From the IMG/VR virus record IMGVR_UViG_3300032157_000037, positions 1 to 30,426 of that record: a stretch of DNA of 30,426 nucleotides; one strand, written 5' to 3'. The position numbers were made by a program, and so were the translations under genes. Source of the stretch: a virus. Of this stretch, positions 1 to 8,218 are shown one piece after another (position 1 is the stretch's first letter; every line of letters starts with the position of its first letter). The notes under the pieces were generated by a model. It searched no databases. It was not told the origin of the DNA and saw nothing but the letters and a program-made list of their open reading frames with translations.

Positions 1-2112
1 GGTGATAGCCATCAGCATCGGGTTAAACACTGCCTTAGCAGCCGCAAAAGACGGAGCCAGTATCGGGTTACCTGTGAAGGTGGTTTTAAGGGCGTTAGAT
101 GGAGCGCCCAATAACCGTATCACCTTGTCCATAGAGGTGTTAGAAGACAGGTTAGCCAGCGACTTGTTAACTGCTCCACTTGCCTGAACAATGTCCTGTT
201 CACCGTTACTAGCCAGTGAACGGATGAGGCCATCTCTCTCTGGTCCTGGCTGGGCATATGAGCGTATTTCTTCTCGAATGGCTTTGCGTTCAGCTTTCAG
301 TTTCTTCACATCCTTGCCAGTCGCCTCACTAAGATCTTGTTCGACAACTCTGAGTTTGTCTTCTGCTGCTTTCTGCTGCGCCGTTACCTCAGACTTGACC
401 ACTCGTTTAGCGTCAATCAGACCGGCATCGGCTCGTCTGGCAATCTCCTGGTTCAGCTTATTGATAGACAGATGTCTCTCGGCGTTGACTGCACGCTGTA
501 CGATTGGGTCAAACGACAGGTCAATCGGAGCTTTCCCGCCAGATAAGAATCGAGTAATGATGTCCTTGCCAGACTGCTTCAATCCTCCAGCTATCTCTGG
601 TCGGATGACGCCCTCCTCGTCGAATAGGCGGTTAATAGGCACATAGACGTCTTTGTACGTCTTCTTAATGTAGTCAGCTGTATCTTTGGGCAGTCCACCA
701 AACTTCACGTCCTTGTCGAGGATATCATCACCCCATTGCTTAATCAGCTTGACATCATCTTGCACCTCACCGAGACGGTCTGCGTTCCTCGTCTCGAAGT
801 CAGCTATACGGGCACTGAGCGCCGTATCATCCAGTTCACTTTGGATCTTCTTCTTAGTAGTCGAACGAGCCTGCCTATCAAATAGGTCGGTCATGTACTG
901 CATAAACTCAGTCGTGTCACCTCGTTTGTTAGCGTCAATCGCCACGTCCTCAACCGCTCGTGCCTTGCCAATAGCTCGCTGACCAACACTCTTGTCCTTG
1001 ATATTCTGGACACCCCTGACACTAGCGCTCTTAATCTCGTCGACCAGTGCCTCAGTGCTGCGTCCCTCAACTCGGAGTTTCTGCTGGGCTTCAGGGATAT
1101 TCTTAGCCTCACCCTTGGCTATCATATCCTTCATCACATCCCTATCGCTCTTACTGAGTGCCGAGTAGCGGTTTAGTAGTCGCTCACTGGCTTTTTCCTT
1201 CAGTGTCATCTTGCCAGCTGGGACATAGCCCTCAGCCTGCCTCTCGGCAGCTTTTTTCAGTAGTGATTGCTCTGTAGCCACCCCAGCCTTACGCACTCCG
1301 GCAGCTGCCACTGGCAGAGCGCCACCTAGCACACCACCCACAACAGCACCGACACCAGCATTGGTAGCCAGCTCCTCAGCAGTAACCTCAGAACCGCGCT
1401 GACGACCAGTGGTAGCAACTCCTGACGCACCACCATAGAGGGCACCCTCTGTGCCAAGTTGTCCTGCTGCTCGTAGTAAAGAGGGTCGAGCTGCTGTCTC
1501 AGCACCCTCTCTAACAAGTTGCTTGCTCACTCCCTTAGCCACCCCACGTAGTAAGCCAAAGCCACCCACGTTGAGTGCGGTTTCAGCTCCAGCAGCAGCG
1601 GTCTTTACAGGATCGACGGCTGATGACTGTTTTATCGCATCGCTAAGAGGTTCAGTTGTAACATCTATTCTCTTCAGCTCATTTTCAAACTGGCGAAGCT
1701 TACGTTTCACCTCTGGCTTGTCGTAGTCTGCCTCGGACAGAGTCGCAAGATACGCACTATGACGCTTTGTCCAATCGTTACGAGCAGTAGTAATTTTTTC
1801 AAGTATATCAGCAGCTGCTTGTCCCTTAGCTACATCACCGATGCCCTTAGCGAATGTGACAGGTGCTTCCACGAATGCTTCGCGGGCGAAGTCGCCAGCT
1901 CGCTCTAGTAATGAACCTTCCCCTTCAACGCGAAATCCTGCCTTAAGCCGTTGCTTCTTAATATCTTCATCAACAGCTGTTTTATAGAACTGCTTCCTAT
2001 TTTTATCAAAATATTCAATATCTTTCTGTAAAGCACGACGGGTCTCAGGATTGAAAAATATCTTTTGCTTTTCTTTATCGCCTCTAGCTAAAGCGTTAAA
2101 ATCCCAGTCCAT
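1..2112 (-). CDS. Large internal-virion / polyvalent-like protein (C-terminus cut by window edge)
   Basis: An uninterrupted minus-strand frame runs from an ATG at 2112 (MDWDFNALARGDKEK) to the window edge, giving 704 codons with no stop. It is rich in Ala, Lys, Arg and Glu with long helical stretches. A glycine-zipper-like segment (GVGAVVGGVLGGAL) lies near residues 255-270, and a YVPINRLFDEEG stretch occurs further on. Size, composition and position at the end of the structural block resemble the large internal virion or ejection proteins of podoviruses and the large polyvalent proteins of other phages. A glycine zipper would suit membrane insertion during DNA ejection. No catalytic motif is evident in the visible part. 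The stop of the upstream gene is one base away, so the two are co-transcribed. That it is real and partial is certain; the function is an inference. Confidence 0.75.
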   Translation of the reverse strand, partial: MDWDFNALARGDKEKQKIFFNPETRRALQKDIEYFDKNRKQFYKTAVDEDIKKQRLKAGFRVEGEGSLLERAGDFAREAFVEAPVTFAKGIGDVAKGQAAADILEKITTARNDWTKRHSAYLATLSEADYDKPEVKRKLRQFENELKRIDVTTEPLSDAIKQSSAVDPVKTAAAGAETALNVGGFGLLRGVAKGVSKQLVREGAETAARPSLLRAAGQLGTEGALYGGASGVATTGRQRGSEVTAEELATNAGVGAVVGGVLGGALPVAAAGVRKAGVATEQSLLKKAAERQAEGYVPAGKMTLKEKASERLLNRYSALSKSDRDVMKDMIAKGEAKNIPEAQQKLRVEGRSTEALVDEIKSASVRGVQNIKDKSVGQRAIGKARAVEDVAIDANKRGDTTEFMQYMTDLFDRQARSTTKKKIQSELDDTALSARIADFETRNADRLGEVQDDVKLIKQWGDDILDKDVKFGGLPKDTADYIKKTYKDVYVPINRLFDEEGVIRPEIAGGLKQSGKDIITRFLSGGKAPIDLSFDPIVQRAVNAERHLSINKLNQEIARRADAGLIDAKRVVKSEVTAQQKAAEDKLRVVEQDLSEATGKDVKKLKAERKAIREEIRSYAQPGPERDGLIRSLASNGEQDIVQASGAVNKSLANLSSNTSMDKVIRLLGAPSNALKTTFTGNPILAPSFAAAKAVFNPMLMAIT

Positions 2113-2113
2113 A

Positions 2114-2914
2114 CTACCTCCAAGTAGATTCTGACAATAGTACCTGTCTAAATACCGGATTGCTCATATATCTTTTAATCCATTCTGCTTGCTGCTTCTC
2201 GTTACCGAGTTGAAGTTGCTGATGGAACCCTGCCGCTAGATTTCGGATATTATCTGATTTTGCTCTAGTAGCAATAATCTTCAAAACATCAGTTACTTTA
2301 GTGCCTGTTGCTTGAGCATACTCAAGAGGTGTTAATGTCTCCCCAAGGCTATTGACAAAGCGTAATTGTTTTTTATCATTTTGTGTAATACCATATTTAA
2401 TACTCTGTGCCGCTGCCTGCTCAGCTGCAGCAGCCTGTCTAGCACGAGTGTTCCTAACCTGAGCTACTTGTAAGTCAGTCTGACCTGCTTCACGAGCTAA
2501 ACGCTCACGAGATGCCAAGTCAGCCTGAGTCGATGCCAGCTCTGCCTCTTGAGCTCTAGCTAACAAACCTCGCTCCTGGGCTCTAGCTCGCTCTGCATCA
2601 CTAAAATCTAGTCCAGCCTGCTGGGTGCGAGATACTAAGCGAGTAGTCAAGCCTCCTAGCTCAGTGCCAGTAAGGTCAGCTTGTGCCTGTGCAGTCTGGG
2701 CTGCTGCCTCGCCAGTGCCGAGTAGCCTGGCTCGCTCTGGCTCAGTCAGTGTCACACCACGCCCACCAGCGGCATTACGCACAATACCCCTGACAGTCTC
2801 GTCAAGGGCGGTCTTGACGCCAGCTGCCTGTGCCTGAGCGGCGGCAGCTTGCTCAGCGGTCACTCGGCTGAGTAGCCCTGTGTTCTGTGTGATGAGCTGG
2901 TTGGTAGGAGGCAT
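2114..2914 (-). CDS. Ala/Gln-rich coiled-coil virion protein, probable internal virion protein
   Basis: This 266-residue protein is dominated by Ala, Gln, Glu and Arg with heptad-like helices through about residues 10-170. It contains the motif VRGIVRNAAGGRGV near residue 45, which echoes NAAGRGVFYSG in the protein encoded just upstream, so the two probably share a fold or origin. The C-terminal third (YGITQNDKKQLRFVNSLGET onward) is less repetitive and may be globular. It sits between another coiled-coil protein and the very large partial protein, as internal core or ejection proteins often do in podoviruses. No enzyme motif is seen. The role is inferred from composition and order only. Confidence 0.7.
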   Translation of the reverse strand: MPPTNQLITQNTGLLSRVTAEQAAAAQAQAAGVKTALDETVRGIVRNAAGGRGVTLTEPERARLLGTGEAAAQTAQAQADLTGTELGGLTTRLVSRTQQAGLDFSDAERARAQERGLLARAQEAELASTQADLASRERLAREAGQTDLQVAQVRNTRARQAAAAEQAAAQSIKYGITQNDKKQLRFVNSLGETLTPLEYAQATGTKVTDVLKIIATRAKSDNIRNLAAGFHQQLQLGNEKQQAEWIKRYMSNPVFRQVLLSESTWR

Positions 2915-3408
2915 TACGCGTAAGCAATCCTTAGTTGCATTTCATTTTGAATACGGGCGATACGCTCTTCATTATCACGACGCAAGGCAGCCATACGAGC
3001 ATCGAAGTCCTGACGCTGCTTCTGAAGCGTAGCCGTCTGTTGCTGACCAAGTAGCGTATCAAAGCGTCCTAGTGTGTACTTCTGACGCTCCTCAGTTGTT
3101 GAAGCAAGTTTCTCTGCTGATTGAGCAAGTTGCTGTTGCTGCTTCTGGTTAATGTCGGCTAGACCAGGAGTGTATACCTCTGAGGTGTAACGTAGCTGCT
3201 TCTCGGCTGGAGCGCCAGAGTAAAATACCCCCCTACCAGCGGCATTAGCGTCGATGTCCCGAAAAGCGTTAAGCCGGGCCTGTTTAAGCGACTCTCTCTG
3301 TGGGTCGTAAAGAGCAGGAATTTGTGAGAGTTGCTGTTGAATATTCTGTATCTGCGGATCGTAGATTTGTGCAGATTGTTTATCAAGTTCTTGGAACGAT
3401 GGATTCAT
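2914..3408 (-). CDS. Gln-rich coiled-coil virion protein, probable internal virion protein
   Basis: A 164-residue Gln-rich helical protein. The central motif NAAGRGVFYSGAPAEK (near residues 54-69) is a glycine hinge between two long helices, and the C-terminal half is a continuous predicted coiled coil (QQQTATLQKQRQDFDARMAALR). The ATG at 3408 is preceded by an AGGGG ribosome site about 8 bases away. It overlaps the next gene by one base, so they are translationally linked. It opens a transcription unit: an extended -10 box lies just upstream, divergent from the plus-strand gene at 3511. Probably a minor virion or ejection protein; no family was recognised with certainty. Confidence 0.7.
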   Translation of the reverse strand: MNPSFQELDKQSAQIYDPQIQNIQQQLSQIPALYDPQRESLKQARLNAFRDIDANAAGRGVFYSGAPAEKQLRYTSEVYTPGLADINQKQQQQLAQSAEKLASTTEERQKYTLGRFDTLLGQQQTATLQKQRQDFDARMAALRRDNEERIARIQNEMQLRIAYA

Positions 3409-3436
3409 GTTTGACCCCTATGTTTTATACACTAAC

Positions 3437-3445
3437 ATTATATCA
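3437..3445 (-). promoter_or_regulatory. Extended -10 promoter for the internal virion protein genes
   Basis: On the minus strand TGA-TATAAT reads as a perfect TGn-extended -10 box, about 30 bases ahead of the ATG at 3408. No good -35 hexamer is found 16-18 bases further up, which is acceptable for extended -10 promoters. It is back-to-back with the plus-strand promoter at 3473-3501. Confidence 0.45.
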
Positions 3446-3472
3446 TGTACACGTCCAACTAGCTACAACATC

Positions 3473-3501
3473 TTGACACGATACCAAAACTGTGCTAGTA
3501 T
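3473..3501 (+). promoter_or_regulatory. Strong sigma70-type promoter of the moron gene
   Basis: A perfect -35 TTGACA (3473-3478), a 17-base spacer and -10 TAGTAT (3496-3501) with a TGC extension. The start site expected about 7 bases on would fall at about 3508, only 2-3 bases before the ATG at 3511, so the message should be nearly leaderless. The promoter is almost wholly covered by the inverted repeat 3474-3508. Confidence 0.8.
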
Positions 3502-3508
3502 CGTGTCA
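3474..3508. repeat. 11-bp inverted repeat (operator candidate) covering the moron promoter
   Basis: Arms TGACACGATAC (3474-3484) and GTATCGTGTCA (3498-3508) are perfectly complementary with a 13-base spacer. The half-site centres are 24 bp apart, about two helical turns, and one arm lies in the -35 box and the other across the -10 box and start site. That geometry fits a dimeric repressor operator. No second copy was seen in the window. Confidence 0.7.
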
Positions 3509-3510
3509 TA

Positions 3511-3963
3511 ATGAAAGCAAGCATTATAATCAGCATTATTGGTGTCATAAGTATTGTCGGTATCGGCTATACAATGTATAGTACGTTTCCGAGTGAGGCA
3601 TTATCAGAATTACGAAAGTTGAGTAAAGAGCAGGTTATTGAACCAACTATCGTACAAAAGGAGGAAGTTACAGTGGAAGAGGAAACACAGCCAGTAATCA
3701 GTGAGCCAGCACCAGTTGAACAGCAAACACTATATGAACAATACGACGTATCACCTGAAGATATGAATTATTTTGAGAAGTGGTTTAACACCCGTTTTGC
3801 TAATGACAGGGAAGCCTCTTTCGTTTATATCGTTACTGCACTAAAGAAAAGTGGCAAAAGTGCTTATGAGCTTTTCTGGGAGATGCACAACTCAAATGCC
3901 GGATATGAAGACGGTGTCGAAGCTAAAAAATCGAAAGACTGGGAATACTTAGGCACAATTTAG
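3511..3963 (+). CDS. Membrane-anchored moron protein of unknown function
   Basis: A 150-residue protein on the strand opposite to all flanking structural genes. Residues about 4-26 (IIISIIGVISIVGIGYTMY) form an N-terminal membrane anchor or uncleaved signal. Residues 45-75 are an acidic Glu/Pro/Val/Thr-rich linker. A small globular domain follows (about 80-150: YFEKWFNTRFANDREASFVY and onward), probably extracytoplasmic. It has its own strong promoter and palindromic operator, almost no 5' leader and no clear ribosome site. It ends 2 bases from the convergent gene ending at 3966. Independent transcription inside the late block is the classic moron pattern; superinfection exclusion or host conversion is possible but the domain was not recognised. 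Confidence 0.8.
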   Translation: MKASIIISIIGVISIVGIGYTMYSTFPSEALSELRKLSKEQVIEPTIVQKEEVTVEEETQPVISEPAPVEQQTLYEQYDVSPEDMNYFEKWFNTRFANDREASFVYIVTALKKSGKSAYELFWEMHNSNAGYEDGVEAKKSKDWEYLGTI

Positions 3964-3965
3964 TT

Positions 3966-4370
3966 CTACACAGAACGGTAATTGTATACCCTAATACTCA
4001 ATGTAGCAGAATCGGCAGTGATATTTGACGTGTATGGATTATTGCTGTAAACGGTTACTCGTAGGTTTGTACTAGATGTTATCTGATAAGTAACAAACCA
4101 CTGATAATCGAGACCATCAAATGCTACAAACGTCCATATTGCACCATGACGGAACCATGCATTAGTAGGACGAGGGTCTGTTCCAGCAGACCTGCCTTGA
4201 AACATGGCATCTGCTATAGTAAAGCCATCACCCACTGTTACGTCGTGTGTTCGTGTGTTAATACCCGGCGTCATTGTCCCACTAATAGCAAAAGAACTCG
4301 TGTAAACATCATCATTGTGGAATGATGGATAGCCCGTATGAAGTATAAGTTTAGTTAGATCCACTGCCAT
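3966..4370 (-). CDS. Small beta-rich tail/appendage protein (paralogue 3 of 3)
   Basis: A 134-residue protein starting MAVDLTKLILHTGYP. The N-terminus matches those of the next two genes upstream (pattern M-x-x-D-x-x-K-L-x-F/L-Y/H-S/T), and the C-terminus (SIRVYNYRSV) resembles the aromatic end strand of those proteins. The middle is Thr/Ser/Tyr/Asn-rich, as in beta-sandwich virion decoration or fibre-tip domains. No ligand-binding motif is known. Probably one of a family of interchangeable receptor-contact or appendage proteins. Confidence 0.7.
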   Translation of the reverse strand: MAVDLTKLILHTGYPSFHNDDVYTSSFAISGTMTPGINTRTHDVTVGDGFTIADAMFQGRSAGTDPRPTNAWFRHGAIWTFVAFDGLDYQWFVTYQITSSTNLRVTVYSNNPYTSNITADSATLSIRVYNYRSV

Positions 4371-4378
4371 AATAGTTC

Positions 4379-4747
4379 CTATGTAGAATAGTCATAATAG
4401 ATGCCCCAATAAACTGTTCTATTGCCAGATTGTACTAACGATCCAACGCCATTCTGGAGTCGTATCGTTAGTGTCGTTGTATCTACCCAATACTGAACAC
4501 TTAATGGGTAATCACTACCAATAGACGCATTAAGTCCACTGTATACTCTCCTACTTGCCCATATGACACTATTATCCTCCAACTCAGCGCCAATATACAC
4601 ATCTGGTATATAGCCGAGATTATGAGTAACAGTATGAGTAACTACACTGTTCGATCCACCAAGTGTTAGATCTTGACTGCCAGAGAACCCCTTCTTCATG
4701 TAGTTATTGCCTGAATAAAATGCCAGTTTTTCTAAATCTACTGTCAT
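4379..4747 (-). CDS. Small beta-rich tail/appendage protein (paralogue 2 of 3)
   Basis: A 122-residue protein beginning MTVDLEKLAFYSGNN. The start at 4747 was chosen because GAGAGG lies 7-8 bases before it; an upstream in-frame ATG at 4762 would precede that ribosome site. It holds the HNLGYIPDVYIG motif near residue 44, common in short phage tail or appendage proteins, and ends in the aromatic strand VYWGIYYDYST. It begins 1 base after the stop of the preceding paralogue. The exact structural role is unknown. Confidence 0.72.
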   Translation of the reverse strand: MTVDLEKLAFYSGNNYMKKGFSGSQDLTLGGSNSVVTHTVTHNLGYIPDVYIGAELEDNSVIWASRRVYSGLNASIGSDYPLSVQYWVDTTTLTIRLQNGVGSLVQSGNRTVYWGIYYDYST

Positions 4748-4748
4748 A

Positions 4749-5213
4749 TCAATCCCTCTCAAATAGCCAATACTCGAAGTTAAAGGTATGACTTACTGGA
4801 GTGTATCCGGTATTTGGTGATGCCAATACAGTAGACTGATTACCATGATCACCATTTGCTGTCATAAAATAAACAGTATTTTCATCTGCGCCAATAGACA
4901 CTGCTGCACGTAGTATTTGAAGTGGCGGTGACGTAACAGGTACATCAGTATAGGTGATAGTAAAAGACCCCATAATCTCAGCCTCAAGCCCATTCCAACT
5001 CCCTCCGTCAACATTCCAGCGACAACGTATAAACGGCGCTCTTGTATACGAGTGAGAGCTAGTGCCAGTTACGACACGAGCTAGCTGCGGTCCTTGACTG
5101 GTACCGCTTGATGTAGTATTGCCGTCGTTGATAATAGTCTTTGTACCGTGTTCGACGATCTTATCTATCTTATCTGGACTATAAAATTGTAACTTATCTC
5201 TATCAGTTGCCAT
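4749..5213 (-). CDS. Small beta-rich tail/appendage protein (paralogue 1 of 3)
   Basis: A 154-residue protein beginning MATDRDKLQFYSPDKIDKIV, which shares the N-terminal D-x-x-K-L-x-F-Y-S signature with its two downstream neighbours. The rest is Thr/Ser/Gly-rich and beta-like, and ends FNFEYWLFERD. The start codon overlaps the stop of the preceding gene by one base. Its place after the nozzle gene suggests a tail-tip or fibre component. Confidence 0.7.
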   Translation of the reverse strand: MATDRDKLQFYSPDKIDKIVEHGTKTIINDGNTTSSGTSQGPQLARVVTGTSSHSYTRAPFIRCRWNVDGGSWNGLEAEIMGSFTITYTDVPVTSPPLQILRAAVSIGADENTVYFMTANGDHGNQSTVLASPNTGYTPVSHTFNFEYWLFERD

Positions 5214-5548
5214 TATGTTATAGCATCTCCTACATCATTTGGAGATTCTGCTATAGCAACTCCATAGCTACCATCCGGAAGCTTGCCTATTTGCATATAG
5301 TTTCTTCCATCCGACGTATCATAGTAAAAATCAGTTTCAGCAGTTGTTCTCCTCTGAAGATTGCCGGCACTGTCGTAAAAAGACGTACCATAGGTATCGT
5401 CAGATTGTTGACCGAATACAAGAGAGCCCCCATCTCCTGTCTTTATAACATTAGTTCGAAACTGATTGTCAATGACACGAAAGTTATCGTTAGCCACCAT
5501 TGTGACTTGCTTTATATCAGAAGTAAGTCCGATTGGTCGTAAACTCAT
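5213..5548 (-). CDS. Small tail protein, fibre-adaptor-like
   Basis: A 111-residue protein. The N-terminal half (MSLRPIGLTSDIKQVTMVAN) looks helical. The C-terminal half holds short beta-rich turns (GTSFYDSAGNLQRR and YMQIGKLPDGSYGVAIA) typical of trimeric fibre shafts and collar segments. It sits between the nozzle and three paralogous appendage genes and may connect appendages to the tail. The function is inferred from composition and order. Confidence 0.62.
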   Translation of the reverse strand: MSLRPIGLTSDIKQVTMVANDNFRVIDNQFRTNVIKTGDGGSLVFGQQSDDTYGTSFYDSAGNLQRRTTAETDFYYDTSDGRNYMQIGKLPDGSYGVAIAESPNDVGDAIT

Positions 5549-5551
5549 AGG

Positions 5552-7531
5552 TTACCTCGCTGGTCGTTTAAGTCGGATGTGCATCGAGTACGCGATGAAG
5601 TACACTGGTGTGTCCACACCCGTTTTGCTAATTCGTACCTGAAAGTTAGTATGTTGCCCCGGCACAGTTGTGCGATAGCGGACATATTGCTCTCCACCGC
5701 CCCAAGTGAATGAACCCCCGGTAACTTCGCCCCAGATCGAGCCACTCGTGAAGACGTTGACGGTATCCTCAGTAGGAGATCCACTAAAGTCGGCATCGAC
5801 ACCGACGGTGACACTACCGTTCCAGTCGGCTCGTCTTAGGTGAACATAGAGTCGTCGTACCTGTTTATAGTTATCAGGAGCACCAAAGTCGTAGTAAGTG
5901 GTGAAATACTCAAATGCGATAGGCTTGCCCATATCACTGAACCCAATTTCACCGATATAGAGCGCCCCGACAGAGCCACTACCCATAATGAAGTTATCCT
6001 CACCCTTGAGGGTGGTCAGACCGAACTTAGTCCCTCGTCCCTCGTCATAGAACCATTCCTTGTATCGTTTCTCATAGACAAAGCACTGATTGAACTGGAC
6101 GGTACCCGTTTTTTGGAACCAGTAATATACCCTATCATCGAATATAGAGAGTGAGCTGGCGTCCACATCAGCGATGTCGTCTAGGTCAGCCTGAATAACA
6201 CGAGACAGCTGCTCGTCATCAGAGCCGTTCCAGCGATAGACATGCCTGTCAGGAGAGATAAAGAAGATGTAATTCTCGTCAGCCGCCACGCCCTCTTGGC
6301 TGATTGCTCCCTCTTTACCGAGAGACTGACGCACCTCAAGCGTTGCGAGGTCATAACCATACACCACGAACTTATTGCGCCTTGTGGGGACGACTAGGGT
6401 GTCCTGGAAGCTAATCAGTGCTGCAATCGGGTCGCCAGAGTTAGGTTCAGGGATATAGACGAACGACAGCCCCTCCCAAGTATTGTAATCACCGATATTA
6501 CTAAACTCTATTCGAGTTGGGTCATCGGCATCCACAATCCACAATCTGTTCTTATGCGAGACGACGTGGCTCGGTATAGTCGTCAGACCAGATACGGCAG
6601 CAAAAGCACCGCCTGTGCTACGCATCAGCGAGTCGACACCGTTAGCCACAAAAACCGCACCGTCAAATACTGCGAAGCGGTAGCGAGTCGCATTGGCGTC
6701 AAGACCACTCGCCACGCTGGTGGTCGAGCCGTCAACAGGATCTACGGTGTAGATATCCGTATTGTGCACTAAGAAATAGACATCATCTGCATTCTCTCTG
6801 CGCCAAACAAACCCATTCTTTGTCTCACCGGGAGTAGCAGTGTACACCCTGAAGTTGACACTGTATGCCTGATCTACCCAAGTATTTCCGCCGTTGACCG
6901 ATACTACCCCGTCAGTAGTATTAGTCGTAGTGGTAAGAGCATAGCTCTCGTCATCATCTTCAGTCTGGATATAGGTCACAATATAGTAGTCAGACGCCGC
7001 CGTGAGAAGTGGTGTGTCTACAAATCGAGCCTGAACATAGGCAGACGCAGTGTCGATGTCTGAACCGAGCAATGAGCTAGTCGCTATGACTGCTCCTGGA
7101 GCACCTGAGCTATCTGACCGTATCTCGACAATGACAGGGGATGTCCCGGGACTGGCGGTGTTGCTGTTGATACGGACGTCAACTGCTGTCAGTACCTCAC
7201 TCGATGCAGCAGTGAAGCGTTGTGCTACATAGGTCAATCGAGACAGTTCACTGGTCGCAGCACCAGCTGTAGACGTTTGAGAGACGTCAATGCCCTCACC
7301 GATAGGGACGGAGAAGAAGTCAGAGCCATTGCGGGTAGAAATAGCGACTTGTCGTTCTGTTTCGCTACTGTACATGCGAGCATTCCGAAGATACGGAGAA
7401 GCATAGTTTTCAAGTATGGTGTACGGATCAGTCGAATTGAGGCCGCGCATATCACGCACGACCTGTGGGGTGAGCTTGCGTCCAGACGGAGCCTGGCTGA
7501 CTCCCTTGCTGAAACGACTACGAGATGCCAC
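5552..7531 (-). CDS. Tail nozzle / DNA-stabilisation-like beta-propeller protein
   Basis: A 659-residue protein. Stretches such as SHKNRLWIVDADDPTRIEFS and ENYIFFISPDRHVYRWNGSD repeat the blade pattern of podovirus nozzle proteins (P22 gp10 / T7 gp12-like), which extend the tail tube below the adaptor. Residues about 95-200 carry an extra beta module (YVAQRFTAASSEVLTAVDVR, EIRSDSSGAPG) that resembles a choice-of-anchor R domain, possibly a surface-binding insertion. The GTG at 7531 is preferred over a TTG at 7537 because GAGGA is then about 9 bases upstream. It follows the adaptor gene by 2 bases, as in P22-like tails. Confidence 0.8.
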   Translation of the reverse strand: MASRSRFSKGVSQAPSGRKLTPQVVRDMRGLNSTDPYTILENYASPYLRNARMYSSETERQVAISTRNGSDFFSVPIGEGIDVSQTSTAGAATSELSRLTYVAQRFTAASSEVLTAVDVRINSNTASPGTSPVIVEIRSDSSGAPGAVIATSSLLGSDIDTASAYVQARFVDTPLLTAASDYYIVTYIQTEDDDESYALTTTTNTTDGVVSVNGGNTWVDQAYSVNFRVYTATPGETKNGFVWRRENADDVYFLVHNTDIYTVDPVDGSTTSVASGLDANATRYRFAVFDGAVFVANGVDSLMRSTGGAFAAVSGLTTIPSHVVSHKNRLWIVDADDPTRIEFSNIGDYNTWEGLSFVYIPEPNSGDPIAALISFQDTLVVPTRRNKFVVYGYDLATLEVRQSLGKEGAISQEGVAADENYIFFISPDRHVYRWNGSDDEQLSRVIQADLDDIADVDASSLSIFDDRVYYWFQKTGTVQFNQCFVYEKRYKEWFYDEGRGTKFGLTTLKGEDNFIMGSGSVGALYIGEIGFSDMGKPIAFEYFTTYYDFGAPDNYKQVRRLYVHLRRADWNGSVTVGVDADFSGSPTEDTVNVFTSGSIWGEVTGGSFTWGGGEQYVRYRTTVPGQHTNFQVRISKTGVDTPVYFIAYSMHIRLKRPAR

Positions 7532-7533
7532 GA

Positions 7534-8184
7534 TCAAATTCCTCTAAAGGTGTTGCGAAGGACGGTTGTCTTGCCCTTCTGTTGACTCGGTGCGTACCGC
7601 TTCACAAGAGACTGTATCAGTAGCTCCTTCTTACCATATTGATATTGAGCAATGTCGTTATCGTCATTCACCTCTAGTGCACGAATGTAAGCACCAAGGA
7701 TGAGCAGTTCACGGAACTCCTCTGGTATTTCAGGGACATCATTATCATTCTCAAGCTCTGCGGCAGTCTTAATGTAATCCTGCTCAAGAGTGAATGTACG
7801 GTCAGCTTGCCAGGCGAACTCTATCTCTTGATTATTGTTTAGTGTCCAGTAGCGAAGATTATTCTGCGATCGGTACTGCTGCTCTCGGAAATAGTCCTTA
7901 AAACGGTTGTAAGGAAGGAAATACTGCGTGAGTTCGACATCGTAATTCTGTGGGCCAGTGATACGAAGGCCGAGAGTGGTCTGGTGATCTGCTGGCAAAG
8001 TGATGGTATCATCACCCTGATTGATAGTATGGAGAGCAAATGTACGATTGAACGGAAGATTGTAATAGTTCAGTATCTCTCGTTGCTCATCGTTGATGAA
8101 GTTGTTGAGCAGGGAATTTGAAAAATCCTGGTCATCAAGGCGATCTTTTACTCTGTTTCTTATGTCTAAAAGTGTATAGGCCAT
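7534..8184 (-). CDS. Head-tail adaptor protein (P22 gp4 / T7 gp11-like)
   Basis: A 216-residue protein. The N-terminus (MAYTLLDIRNRVKDRLDDQDF, then LLNNFINDEQREILN) matches the helical start of podovirus adaptor proteins, followed by a beta-rich centre and a helical C-terminal half (EEFRELLILGAYIRALE). Family members form a dodecameric ring under the portal that closes the filled head and receives the nozzle. It is directly followed by the nozzle gene. A ribosome site AGAGG lies about 11 bases upstream. Confidence 0.82.
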   Translation of the reverse strand: MAYTLLDIRNRVKDRLDDQDFSNSLLNNFINDEQREILNYYNLPFNRTFALHTINQGDDTITLPADHQTTLGLRITGPQNYDVELTQYFLPYNRFKDYFREQQYRSQNNLRYWTLNNNQEIEFAWQADRTFTLEQDYIKTAAELENDNDVPEIPEEFRELLILGAYIRALEVNDDNDIAQYQYGKKELLIQSLVKRYAPSQQKGKTTVLRNTFRGI

Positions 8185-8218
8185 TCTTTTATACCTCTAG
8201 CAATATTCTAGCATAAAA

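Noticed and set aside
191-646. Plus-strand frame of 151 codons
   Set aside because: It is antisense to the continuous 704-codon minus-strand gene and has a Ser/Arg-rich, shadow-like composition.
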